Shown here piece by piece: positions 26,323-34,717 of a stretch of 34,717 nt of DNA; position 1 is the stretch's first letter, and every line of letters begins with the position of its first letter. Below the pieces are notes generated by a model. The model ran no database searches and was not told the DNA's origin. It worked only from the letters and a program-made list of their open reading frames with translations. Origin of the DNA: Lachnospiraceae bacterium (GTDB lineage Bacteria > Bacillota > Clostridia > Lachnospirales > Lachnospiraceae); assembly GCA_024695205.1 (NCBI GenBank), contig JAILIQ010000181.1, positions 1 through 34,717 on the forward strand, given 5' to 3'. The position numbers and the translations under genes were made by a program.

Positions 26323-26347
26323 CGGGGTAAGTTGGGAGGTCGTTTAC

Positions 26348-27070
26348 ATGCCAAAAAAGAAAGAAGAAGAAATAAGGATCGTTCCGCAGCATGTTGCGAT
26401 CATCCTTGACGGTAACGGCAGATGGGCGAAAAAACGCCTTCTTCCGAGAAGTGCAGGGCATTCCGCAGGGGCGAGGACTGTAGAGGACTGCTGCGAATGG
26501 GCCTGGGATCTGGGAATAAAATATCTTACCGTATATGCATTTTCGACAGAGAACTGGACCCGTTCGGAAGAAGAAGTGGGATATCTGATGAATCTGCTCC
26601 GCGAGTATATGAAGAACTGTCTGGCACGAAGCAGAAAGAACAATATGCGCGTCAGGGTGATCGGGGATAAATCAAGGCTCGACGAAGATCTTCGGGAGAG
26701 TATTTCGGAGCTTGAAAGAGAAAGCGCATCATTTACGGGACTGAATTTCCAGGTCGCGATCAATTACGGCGGAAGAGATGAGATAGTAAGGGCTGTAAGA
26801 AGGATCGTGGAGGATTCTGTAACCCTGATAGATGAGAAGACCATATCTTCATACATCGATACGGCTGACATTCCGGATCCGGATCTGCTGATCCGTACCA
26901 GCGGAGAACAACGCATCTCCAATTTCATGCTCTGGCAGATGGCTTATACGGAGTTCTATTTTACGGATGTTTTATGGCCTGATTTTTCCAAGAAGGAGCT
27001 TGAGAAGGCCATCGAATATTACGGAACGCGTGACAGAAGATTCGGTGGAAGGAAAGCAGGAGGCAATTAA
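26348..27070 (+). CDS. uppS: Isoprenyl (undecaprenyl diphosphate) synthase
   Basis: PQHVAIILDGNGRWAKKRLLPRSAGHSAGARTVE, LTVYAFSTENW, DPDLLIRTSGEQRISNFMLWQMAYTEFYF. Confidence 0.96.
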   Translation: MPKKKEEEIRIVPQHVAIILDGNGRWAKKRLLPRSAGHSAGARTVEDCCEWAWDLGIKYLTVYAFSTENWTRSEEEVGYLMNLLREYMKNCLARSRKNNMRVRVIGDKSRLDEDLRESISELERESASFTGLNFQVAINYGGRDEIVRAVRRIVEDSVTLIDEKTISSYIDTADIPDPDLLIRTSGEQRISNFMLWQMAYTEFYFTDVLWPDFSKKELEKAIEYYGTRDRRFGGRKAGGN

Positions 27071-27933
27071 TGGCAGGAGATATAAACAAGGACAATTCAT
27101 TTCTGATAAGGTTCAGAAGCTCGGTAATTCTGATGATCATTACCGTAGCGTCGATAGTTCTCGGCGGTTATGTGCTGTGGGGAGTGACACTTATCGTAAC
27201 CCTGATAGGCATGATGGAACTGTACCGGGCAGTCAGGGCGAACAGGGCGCCGGCAGCTTTTGTAGGTTATCTGGCGGCTATAGGATGGTATGTTCTTTTA
27301 TTGCTCGGATTCATCAATAATAATAAAGGTCTGGAGGATGAAAAGGGACTTGCCCTGCTTGTTGCGGTATTTCTGATCATTCTGCTGGCATTCTATGTTT
27401 TCGGATTTCCGAAATACAATTCCGAGCAGATAACGATGATATTTTTCGGTCTGTTCTATGTTGCCTTTACGCTGTCATGCATTTTCAGGCTCAGGATCTC
27501 TGCGGGCGGAGCCTATACCGTCTGGCTGATCTTCATCGGGTCGTGGGGTGCCGATACTTCGGCATATCTTGTGGGACGAAAGATCGGCCGGCATAAGATA
27601 GTTCCGGTACTTAGCCCCAAGAAATCACTGGAAGGCTTTATCGGAGGCGTTGTCGGTGCCGTACTTATCGGGATCATCTATGCTCTGATCTTTAAAAAGC
27701 AGCTCAGTGCATATTTTGCCTCTCCGGTTATCGCATTTGCGGTGATCAGTGCTGTGGCTTCGGTCGTTTCTATGATCGGGGATCTTGCGGCAAGTGCAAT
27801 AAAGCGCAATAAGGAGATAAAGGATTACGGCAGGCTTATACCCGGGCACGGCGGAATTCTTGACCGTTTCGACAGTGTGATATTCATAGCGCCGATCGTA
27901 TATTATCTTGTGATATTTACAGGGACTGCTTAA
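27070..27933 (+). CDS. cdsA: Phosphatidate cytidylyltransferase
   Basis: Polytopic; GADTSAYLVGRKIGRHKIVPVLSPKKSLEGFIGG and IKDYGRLIPGHGGILDRFDSVIF signature. Confidence 0.95.
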   Translation: MAGDINKDNSFLIRFRSSVILMIITVASIVLGGYVLWGVTLIVTLIGMMELYRAVRANRAPAAFVGYLAAIGWYVLLLLGFINNNKGLEDEKGLALLVAVFLIILLAFYVFGFPKYNSEQITMIFFGLFYVAFTLSCIFRLRISAGGAYTVWLIFIGSWGADTSAYLVGRKIGRHKIVPVLSPKKSLEGFIGGVVGAVLIGIIYALIFKKQLSAYFASPVIAFAVISAVASVVSMIGDLAASAIKRNKEIKDYGRLIPGHGGILDRFDSVIFIAPIVYYLVIFTGTA

Positions 27934-27998
27934 GAAAACGCTTAATGCAGTGTTTCCATTTCTGCAGATGAATTGTCAAAATGAGGTAAAATACAGTC

Positions 27999-29183
27999 AT
28001 GAAGAATGACAGGAATATATGCATTCTCGGCTCTACCGGATCGATAGGGAAACAGACCCTTGAAACGATCTTAACATACGGCGGTTTTAAGGTCCGGTCA
28101 CTTGCCGCAAAGAGCAGTATAGATCTGCTTGAAGAACAGATAAGGGCATTTAAACCCGAGAGTGTATGTGTATATGATGAAGATAAGGCTTCTGAGCTTA
28201 AAAGCAGAGTTGCCGATACCGATGTGCGCATCCTGTCGGGGATGGAAGGCCTGATCCGGCTGGCATCGGATCCCGACAATGATCTTGTTGTAACGGCTCT
28301 TGTGGGAATGATCGGTATAAGACCTACGATCGCTGCGATAGAGGCAGGCTGTGACGTGGCGCTTGCCAATAAGGAAACTCTTGTGACGGCCGGACATCTG
28401 ATAATGCCGATGCTCGCTGAAAAAGGAGTCAGGCTCTTTCCGATAGACAGTGAGCATTCCGCTATCTTTCAGTGTCTTCAGGGATATATGGGACCTGACG
28501 GATCATATCCATACAACGCCGATATCGACAGTATACTGCTCACTGCTTCGGGCGGACCGTTCAGAGGCATGTCATATGATGAACTGAAGACAAAAACAGC
28601 CACGGACGCACTGAAGCATCCGAACTGGTCAATGGGCAGCAAGATAACGATAGATTCCGCGAGCATGGTCAATAAAGCGCTTGAGGTCATGGAGGCCCGG
28701 TGGCTGTTCGGAGTCGAACCCGACAGGATCAGGATACTGATCCAGCCGAAGAGCATAATTCATTCGGCAGTGCAGTTCAAGGACGGTTCGATAATAGCGC
28801 AGATGGGACTTCCCGATATGAAGCTTCCGATCAGATATGCGCTGTATTACCCCTTAAGACAGCCCGAACACGGCAGGATGCTGGATCTGCTCGAGCTTAC
28901 CGGACTTGAATTTGACAAACCGGATTATGAAACCTTCAGGGGACTGAAGCTGGGACTCGATGCTATCAGGCAGGGTGGCAGCATCTGTACGGTATTTAAT
29001 GCCGCCAACGAATATGCGGTTGCCAGATTCCTTGAAGGAAAGATCGGATTTACCGATATTTACGATATTATCGGCGAATGTATGAAAAGGCATGTCAACA
29101 TTGCTTCACCGTCACTTGAGGACATCTTAAGGACCGAAGAAGAAGCATATGCCAATGCCAAAGAGTACTGTAAACAGCTCTGA
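27999..29183 (+). CDS. dxr: 1-deoxy-D-xylulose-5-phosphate reductoisomerase
   Basis: ICILGSTGSIGKQTLETI, ALANKETLVTAGHLI, PIDSEHSAIFQCLQG, LTASGGPFRG. Confidence 0.96.
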   Translation: MKNDRNICILGSTGSIGKQTLETILTYGGFKVRSLAAKSSIDLLEEQIRAFKPESVCVYDEDKASELKSRVADTDVRILSGMEGLIRLASDPDNDLVVTALVGMIGIRPTIAAIEAGCDVALANKETLVTAGHLIMPMLAEKGVRLFPIDSEHSAIFQCLQGYMGPDGSYPYNADIDSILLTASGGPFRGMSYDELKTKTATDALKHPNWSMGSKITIDSASMVNKALEVMEARWLFGVEPDRIRILIQPKSIIHSAVQFKDGSIIAQMGLPDMKLPIRYALYYPLRQPEHGRMLDLLELTGLEFDKPDYETFRGLKLGLDAIRQGGSICTVFNAANEYAVARFLEGKIGFTDIYDIIGECMKRHVNIASPSLEDILRTEEEAYANAKEYCKQL

Positions 29184-29260
29184 CCGGAAAATCGACCGGA
29201 GTAAGGCAGAAACTGTGGTTCTGCGGTAACAAAAAGAACATTCGGAGGAAAGTAAAGAAA

Positions 29261-30571
29261 ATGAGCACTTTAGTCAGTATTCTGATCGGAATATTGATAT
29301 TCTGTATTATCATCGTATTTCATGAATTCGGGCATCTGATAGTCGCCAAGAGAAACGGGATCAGTGTTCCCGAGTTTCAGGTGGGCTTCGGACCCAAACT
29401 TTGTAAATTCAAGATAGGCGAGACCGAGTACAGTATCAGGCTGATCCTGTTCGGCGGTGCGTGCAAGATGCTGGGCGAGGACGGCGACGCTATCGGTGAT
29501 GAGAGAGCGTTTACCTCAAAAGGTCCCTGGGCAAGGCTGGCTACCGTATTTGCCGGTCCTTTCTTCAATTTTATCCTGGCATTTGTCATTGCAATGATCG
29601 TGATCGGGATCGTCGGTTATGATCCGGCCTATGTAATATCCGTTTCGGAAAACAGCCCGGCATACGAGGCAGGACTTGAAAAAGGCGACATAATCACCCG
29701 TTTCGGCAAGAGCAATATCGCTATAGGCAGGGAGCTTGCGGCTTATTTTACATTCAAGGAGCTGAACGGGGAAACTCTTTCGGTAAATTATTTAAGAAAC
29801 GGTGAGGAATTCTCAACTACACTCACTCCAAAGCTTACAAGGTCATATAAGCTCGGTTTCTATTACAATGCTTCGGATGATCCCTGCAGGATCAGCTCGC
29901 TCGTTAAGGACGGTGTGCTCGAAAAAGCGGGTGTAAGACCTGACGACTGCATCGTTTCCATCAACGGATTCGAAGTTACGAGCGGAAAAGCCTTCAGCGA
30001 ATATATCGGCGAACATCCGATGGACGGGTCGGAGCTTGAGCTGACATTTGACAGGAATGGTGATATATATACGCTTTCCCTGATCCCCGAATATGTCGAG
30101 GACTATGTCACAGGCTTTACCTATAATGCCAACGGACGTGAAAAGACGACACCCCTAAATGTCGTTAAATACTCGTTTTATGAGGTCAGATACTGGATCG
30201 TAAATACAGTGAAGAGCCTTGGAATGCTCTTCAGGGGCAAATTAAGTTCGGATGATCTGGGTGGACCTGTCAGGATCGTATCGGAGCTTGAAAATACGGT
30301 TGAAGAGTCGAAAAGCGACGGTCTTCTGTATGTGGTCCTTAACCTTATGAACTGGGCGATCCTGCTCAGCGCCAACCTGGGTGTTATGAACCTTCTTCCA
30401 ATCCCGGCGCTTGACGGCGGAAGACTTATTTTCATACTGATCGAACTGATAAGGGGAAAGGCTGTGCCTGCCGAAAAAGAGGGCATGGTTCACGCGATAG
30501 GTATCATGGTCCTTATGGCACTTATGGTATTTGTATTCTTTAACGATATCCGGAACGTATTTTTCAGATAA
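29261..30571 (+). CDS. rseP: Site-2 RIP metalloprotease RseP with PDZ domains
   Basis: HEFGHLIVAKRNGI active site, two PDZ-like segments, NLLPIPALDGGRL. Confidence 0.95.
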   Translation: MSTLVSILIGILIFCIIIVFHEFGHLIVAKRNGISVPEFQVGFGPKLCKFKIGETEYSIRLILFGGACKMLGEDGDAIGDERAFTSKGPWARLATVFAGPFFNFILAFVIAMIVIGIVGYDPAYVISVSENSPAYEAGLEKGDIITRFGKSNIAIGRELAAYFTFKELNGETLSVNYLRNGEEFSTTLTPKLTRSYKLGFYYNASDDPCRISSLVKDGVLEKAGVRPDDCIVSINGFEVTSGKAFSEYIGEHPMDGSELELTFDRNGDIYTLSLIPEYVEDYVTGFTYNANGREKTTPLNVVKYSFYEVRYWIVNTVKSLGMLFRGKLSSDDLGGPVRIVSELENTVEESKSDGLLYVVLNLMNWAILLSANLGVMNLLPIPALDGGRLIFILIELIRGKAVPAEKEGMVHAIGIMVLMALMVFVFFNDIRNVFFR

Positions 30572-30605
30572 AACCGAAAACAGGATTAAACCGAGGTAGA
30601 CCAAT

Positions 30606-31670
30606 ATGGAGCGGCGTTTTTCACATGAAGTAAATATCGGGGGCGTTTTGATCGGGGGGAACAATCCTATCGCGATCCAGTCGATGACCAATACCAGAAC
30701 CGGAGATGTTGCTTCTACAGTCAGGCAGATCGAGGAACTGACACGGGAAGGCTGCGATATAATAAGATGCGCTGTCCCCGATATGGAAGCTGCCGCAGCG
30801 ATCCGTCAGATCAGGCAACAGATAAGGATCCCGCTTGTAGCGGATATTCATTTTGATCACAGGCTTGCGCTTGCCGCTATAGAAAACGGCGCGGACAAGA
30901 TAAGGATCAACCCGGGCAATATCGGCGGCGAGGATAAGGTACGCGAAGTCGTTGCGGCCGCAAAAGAACGGGGAATACCGATAAGGGTCGGAGTCAATTC
31001 GGGTTCGCTTGAGAAGAAATATATTGAAAAATACGGACATGTGACCGCTGAGGGGCTTGTGGAAAGCGCTCTCGGCCAAGTCGAAATGCTTGAAAGATTC
31101 GATTTCCACGACATTGTGATCAGCATCAAGGCATCCGATGTCATGACTTCCGTAAAAGCCCATGAGCTTATCGCTTCACGTACAGACCATCCGCTTCATG
31201 TCGGTATTACCGAAACCGGGTCAGTTATCGCTGGCAATATAAAATCCGCCGTGGGTATCGGCATCATTCTTCATGAAGGCATCGGAGATACCATCAGGGT
31301 GTCCCTTACCGCCGATCCGGTGGAGGAGATCCGTTCCGCCAAAAACATTTTAAGAGCACTCGGAATGAAAAAAGGCGGCATAGAGGTGGTTTCATGTCCG
31401 ACCTGCGGCCGGACAAGGATCGATCTGATCAGTCTTGCAGGTCAGGTTGAAAAGATGACTGCGGATTATGATCTTAATATCAAGGTAGCAGTAATGGGCT
31501 GTGCAGTCAACGGACCTGGAGAAGCCCGTGAGGCTGATATCGGGATCGCCGGCGGGAACGGGGAAGGTCTGATCTTCAAGAAGGGCGAGATAATAAAAAA
31601 AGTGCCCGAACAGGATCTGCTCGCGGAACTTAAGGCAATGCTTGACGAAATAAGCGCGGAAAAACGCTGA
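30606..31670 (+). CDS. ispG: 4-hydroxy-3-methylbut-2-en-1-yl diphosphate synthase
   Basis: GNNPIAIQSMTNTRTGDVASTVRQIEELTREGCDIIRCAVPD; Fe-S cysteines SCPTCGR and MGCAVNGPGEA. Confidence 0.96.
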   Translation: MERRFSHEVNIGGVLIGGNNPIAIQSMTNTRTGDVASTVRQIEELTREGCDIIRCAVPDMEAAAAIRQIRQQIRIPLVADIHFDHRLALAAIENGADKIRINPGNIGGEDKVREVVAAAKERGIPIRVGVNSGSLEKKYIEKYGHVTAEGLVESALGQVEMLERFDFHDIVISIKASDVMTSVKAHELIASRTDHPLHVGITETGSVIAGNIKSAVGIGIILHEGIGDTIRVSLTADPVEEIRSAKNILRALGMKKGGIEVVSCPTCGRTRIDLISLAGQVEKMTADYDLNIKVAVMGCAVNGPGEAREADIGIAGGNGEGLIFKKGEIIKKVPEQDLLAELKAMLDEISAEKR

Positions 31671-31700
31671 CTTAAGTCTAAGTAAAAGCAGGGGGTTACT

Positions 31701-34700
31701 ATGTTATTTTTTGAGATTTTCGATAATCTCAGCCTGGATCTGAAACTGAAGAAACTTTTCGAACGGGTAAAGGTTCTAAGCTATAAGAGACTGAATGACT
31801 CAGGCTGTGTTGACATATATCTTGAATCCGACAGCTTTATTCCGAGAAAATGCACAAACAGGGTGGAAGAGGCTATATTAAGGAGTTATACGGATTCAAG
31901 CATAGAAAGAGTAAAACTGAAAATTGCATACAGCTTTGCAAAGGGACGTTCTTTTGAAGATCTGTGGAGGGAATACCATTCATATCTTGATTCGGAAATA
32001 TATGCGATAAGTCCTGTTTTCGGAGATACTTACCGCAATTCGAACGTCAGCGCGGAGAACGGCATCATAACACTCAGCCTGTATGATACTCCAATAATCA
32101 GAAACCGCATCCAGACACTGTGCGGGCTTATAGAAGAGATGTGGGAAGAAATGTTTGGTTCGCGCATCGCCTGCATTTATAAGCTAAAAAAAGAAGAAGT
32201 ACAGGAAGATTCCCAGACATATCTTTCGCGTTACAGTGCCAGCCTTGAAAGATATAAAGCTTCAGAAGGCCGAAGCGAAACCGTATCGGTGGTAGCAACC
32301 GAAGAAGTTGAACAAGATGACGGTTCCGTAAAGACCGGTCAGGAAAATGCAAGTGTTGAAATAAAGAAGCAAAGTACTCCCAAAGCCTCTTCAAATACGA
32401 CAGCAGGCCGGGAGCAGACAAAACAGGCCAATACCGAGAAACCCAAGAACGATACTCCGTACAGGAACAATAATTCCGGTTATAAGAGAAAGCCCATGCC
32501 CAAAGAGGATCCCGACGTTATTTACGGACGAAACGTTGAGGGCGATCTTGTAAATATTTCCGATCTGTATGAGGGAATAGGTATCTGTGTTATCCGCGGA
32601 ATGGTACTGCTTGACGGCGAAGAGCGTGAGCTGAGCAACGGCAAGGTGATACTGACCTTCGATATCACCGATTTTACATATTCGATCAGATGTAAGGCTT
32701 TTATAGACAAGGAAGAATACAGTCAGATAAAGGACAATTTCAAACAGGGAAAGTTCCTGAGGGTCAAGGGCGTTCCCGAATACGATTCATACGCCAAGGA
32801 CATTCTTTTCCAGCATCTTGACGGAATAAAACCCGACAGCGATTTCCGTAAAAAACGCATGGATGATGCTGAAGTAAAACGTATCGAGCTTCACTGCCAT
32901 TCGAAGATGAGTGACATGGACGGTGTTGCCAGTGTCGAGGATCTTATCAAGACAGCCATGAGCTGGGGACACCGCGGAATAGCGCTTACGGACCACGGTG
33001 TGGTGCAGGGATTTACCGATGCGCTGCATACTCTTGACAAGATCATCAGTAAGAGTGAAGGCGAAAAGAAGAAAAAAGCCGAGGAATTCAAGATGATCTA
33101 CGGCTGTGAGGGTTATATCGTCGATGATGAACCCGACAGCGTAACCGACTCAAAGGGAAAGGTTTTCCACAAGCAGGAGGACGGTACCTACAGCCGTGAG
33201 GATCTGTTAAAGATGCCGGTATATCACATCATACTGCTGTGTAAAAACGATATCGGAAGGATCAATCTTTACAGGCTTGTTTCGGAGTCGCACCTTAACT
33301 ATTTTTCAAGACGTCCGAGGATCCCGAAGTCTCTGCTTGCCAAATACCGTGAAGGCATCATAGTCGGTTCGGCATGCGAGGCCGGAGAACTGTTCAGAGC
33401 CGTAATACACAACAAGCCCGACGAAGAGATAGAAAGGATCGCAAGATTTTACGATTATTACGAGATCCAGCAGATCGGCAACAACCGCTACATGATCGAG
33501 GATGACCACTTCCCCGAAGTCAATTCCGATGAGGACTTGAAAAGAGCCAATAAGAGGATATCGGAACTTGCCGATGCCGACGGAAAGCTCTGTATCGCAA
33601 CCTGTGATGTGCATTTTATAAATCCCGAGGATGAAGTGTTCAGAAGGATACTCATGTATTCCAAGGGTTTTGAGGATGCAGACAATCAGGCACCGCTGTA
33701 TCTGCATACGACGGAAGAGATGATCGACGAATGCCGGTATCTTGGGGATAAAAAAGCATATGAGGTCGTTGTGACCAACCCGAACCTGATATTTGACATG
33801 TGTGACAGGATCGTTCCGGTAAGGCCCGATAAATGTCCGCCTGTCATTGAGGATTCGGATAAGACCTTAAGAGAGATCTGTGAGAGAAAGGTTACCGAGA
33901 CCTATGGTGAAAATCTTCATCCTATAATCCGCGAAAGGCTTGACAGAGAGCTGAATTCCATTATAAAAAACGGTTTTGCGGTTATGTATATCATAGCGCA
34001 GAAGCTGGTATGGAAATCAAATGAGGACGGGTATCTGGTTGGATCGCGTGGTTCGGTAGGTTCCTCATTTGTCGCGACAATGGCGGGTATTACCGAGGTT
34101 AATCCGCTTCCGGGCCATTATTACTGCAAGAAATGCCATTATATTGATTTTGATTCGGAAACTGTCAGGGAATACGGCCAGTTCTCCGGATTTGATATGC
34201 CGGACATGAATTGTCCGGTCTGCGGCGAGCCGCTGATCAAACAGGGGCAGAATATCCCGTTTGAAACGTTCCTTGGTTTTAACGGGGATAAGGAGCCTGA
34301 TATCGATCTGAACTTTTCGGGAGAATATCAGTCCAAAGCCCATGATTATACCGAAGTTATCTTTGGTGCTGGACAGACCTTCAAAGCCGGTACGGTCGGT
34401 ACGGTAGCCGATAAGACTGCGGTCGCCTACGCCAAGAAATACTGTGCGGAGCATTCGCAGGCTGTCAATGACGCCGAACTGTTCAGGATGGCTTCGGGCT
34501 GTATTGATGTCAAGAAAACGACCGGACAGCATCCCGGCGGTATAGTCGTGCTACCGATAGGCGAGGATATCAATACATTTACTCCGGTCCAGCATCCGGC
34601 CAATAAAGACGTTCCGATAGTAACAACTCATTTTGATTATCATTCGATCGATCATAACCTGCTGAAGCTTGATATCCTCGGTCATGATGATCCTACAATG

Positions 34701-34717
34701 ATCAGGATGCTTGAGGA
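31701..34717 (+). CDS. polC: DNA polymerase III PolC-type alpha subunit (3' end truncated by window)
   Basis: Open frame from ATG 31701 (SD AGGGGG) to window end, absent from ORF track because no stop. OB fold, PHP domain (ELHCHSKMSDMDG...LTDHGVVQGF), CHYIDFDSE...CPVCG zinc finger, EPDIDLNFSGEYQ, LKLDILGHDDPTMIRML. Confidence 0.93.
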   Translation, partial: MLFFEIFDNLSLDLKLKKLFERVKVLSYKRLNDSGCVDIYLESDSFIPRKCTNRVEEAILRSYTDSSIERVKLKIAYSFAKGRSFEDLWREYHSYLDSEIYAISPVFGDTYRNSNVSAENGIITLSLYDTPIIRNRIQTLCGLIEEMWEEMFGSRIACIYKLKKEEVQEDSQTYLSRYSASLERYKASEGRSETVSVVATEEVEQDDGSVKTGQENASVEIKKQSTPKASSNTTAGREQTKQANTEKPKNDTPYRNNNSGYKRKPMPKEDPDVIYGRNVEGDLVNISDLYEGIGICVIRGMVLLDGEERELSNGKVILTFDITDFTYSIRCKAFIDKEEYSQIKDNFKQGKFLRVKGVPEYDSYAKDILFQHLDGIKPDSDFRKKRMDDAEVKRIELHCHSKMSDMDGVASVEDLIKTAMSWGHRGIALTDHGVVQGFTDALHTLDKIISKSEGEKKKKAEEFKMIYGCEGYIVDDEPDSVTDSKGKVFHKQEDGTYSREDLLKMPVYHIILLCKNDIGRINLYRLVSESHLNYFSRRPRIPKSLLAKYREGIIVGSACEAGELFRAVIHNKPDEEIERIARFYDYYEIQQIGNNRYMIEDDHFPEVNSDEDLKRANKRISELADADGKLCIATCDVHFINPEDEVFRRILMYSKGFEDADNQAPLYLHTTEEMIDECRYLGDKKAYEVVVTNPNLIFDMCDRIVPVRPDKCPPVIEDSDKTLREICERKVTETYGENLHPIIRERLDRELNSIIKNGFAVMYIIAQKLVWKSNEDGYLVGSRGSVGSSFVATMAGITEVNPLPGHYYCKKCHYIDFDSETVREYGQFSGFDMPDMNCPVCGEPLIKQGQNIPFETFLGFNGDKEPDIDLNFSGEYQSKAHDYTEVIFGAGQTFKAGTVGTVADKTAVAYAKKYCAEHSQAVNDAELFRMASGCIDVKKTTGQHPGGIVVLPIGEDINTFTPVQHPANKDVPIVTTHFDYHSIDHNLLKLDILGHDDPTMIRMLE

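Noticed and set aside
1-34717. tRNA, rRNA, transposase, integrase, phage, toxin-antitoxin or restriction genes
   Set aside because: None recognised when reading both strands and the ORF track; the window looks like ordinary chromosomal backbone with unusual intergenic elements.

Overview
34.7 kb chromosomal window from a Firmicute; gene content and codon style suggest Lachnospiraceae/Butyrivibrio-like (inference). Left to right: membrane-anchored GGDEF diguanylate cyclase; RlmD/RumA-type rRNA methyltransferase; polysaccharide deacetylase lipoprotein (-); ABC exporter (-); PPi-dependent phosphofructokinase; CinA/PncC-like protein; fused FeoA-FeoB; a tandem-repeat/long-hairpin region; NSS family symporter (-); PlsY; DUF6472-like small Cys protein; cytoplasmic glycoside-hydrolase-like protein; XRE-type regulator (-); an SPFH-zinc ribbon / double zinc ribbon / TPM operon; an ArsR-HMA-P1B ATPase metal operon; RNase H-like protein; bactofilin; and the conserved pyrH-frr-uppS-cdsA-dxr-rseP-ispG-polC cluster, with polC cut by the window end. 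Items most worth a second look: (i) a PolC whose PHP domain appears to lack the usual inserted 3'-5' exonuclease domain; (ii) a promoter-embedded palindrome followed by a ~130 nt inverted-repeat leader upstream of the XRE gene, sharing end motifs with a second locus; (iii) a degenerate ~42 bp tandem repeat plus a nested long hairpin after feoAB; (iv) the SPFH/ZnR/TPM operon; (v) unusual RNA hairpins in the metal operon, including one between the Shine-Dalgarno and the start codon. No CRISPR, rRNA, tRNA, transposase or phage genes were recognised. All calls are by eye, with no searches or folding run.
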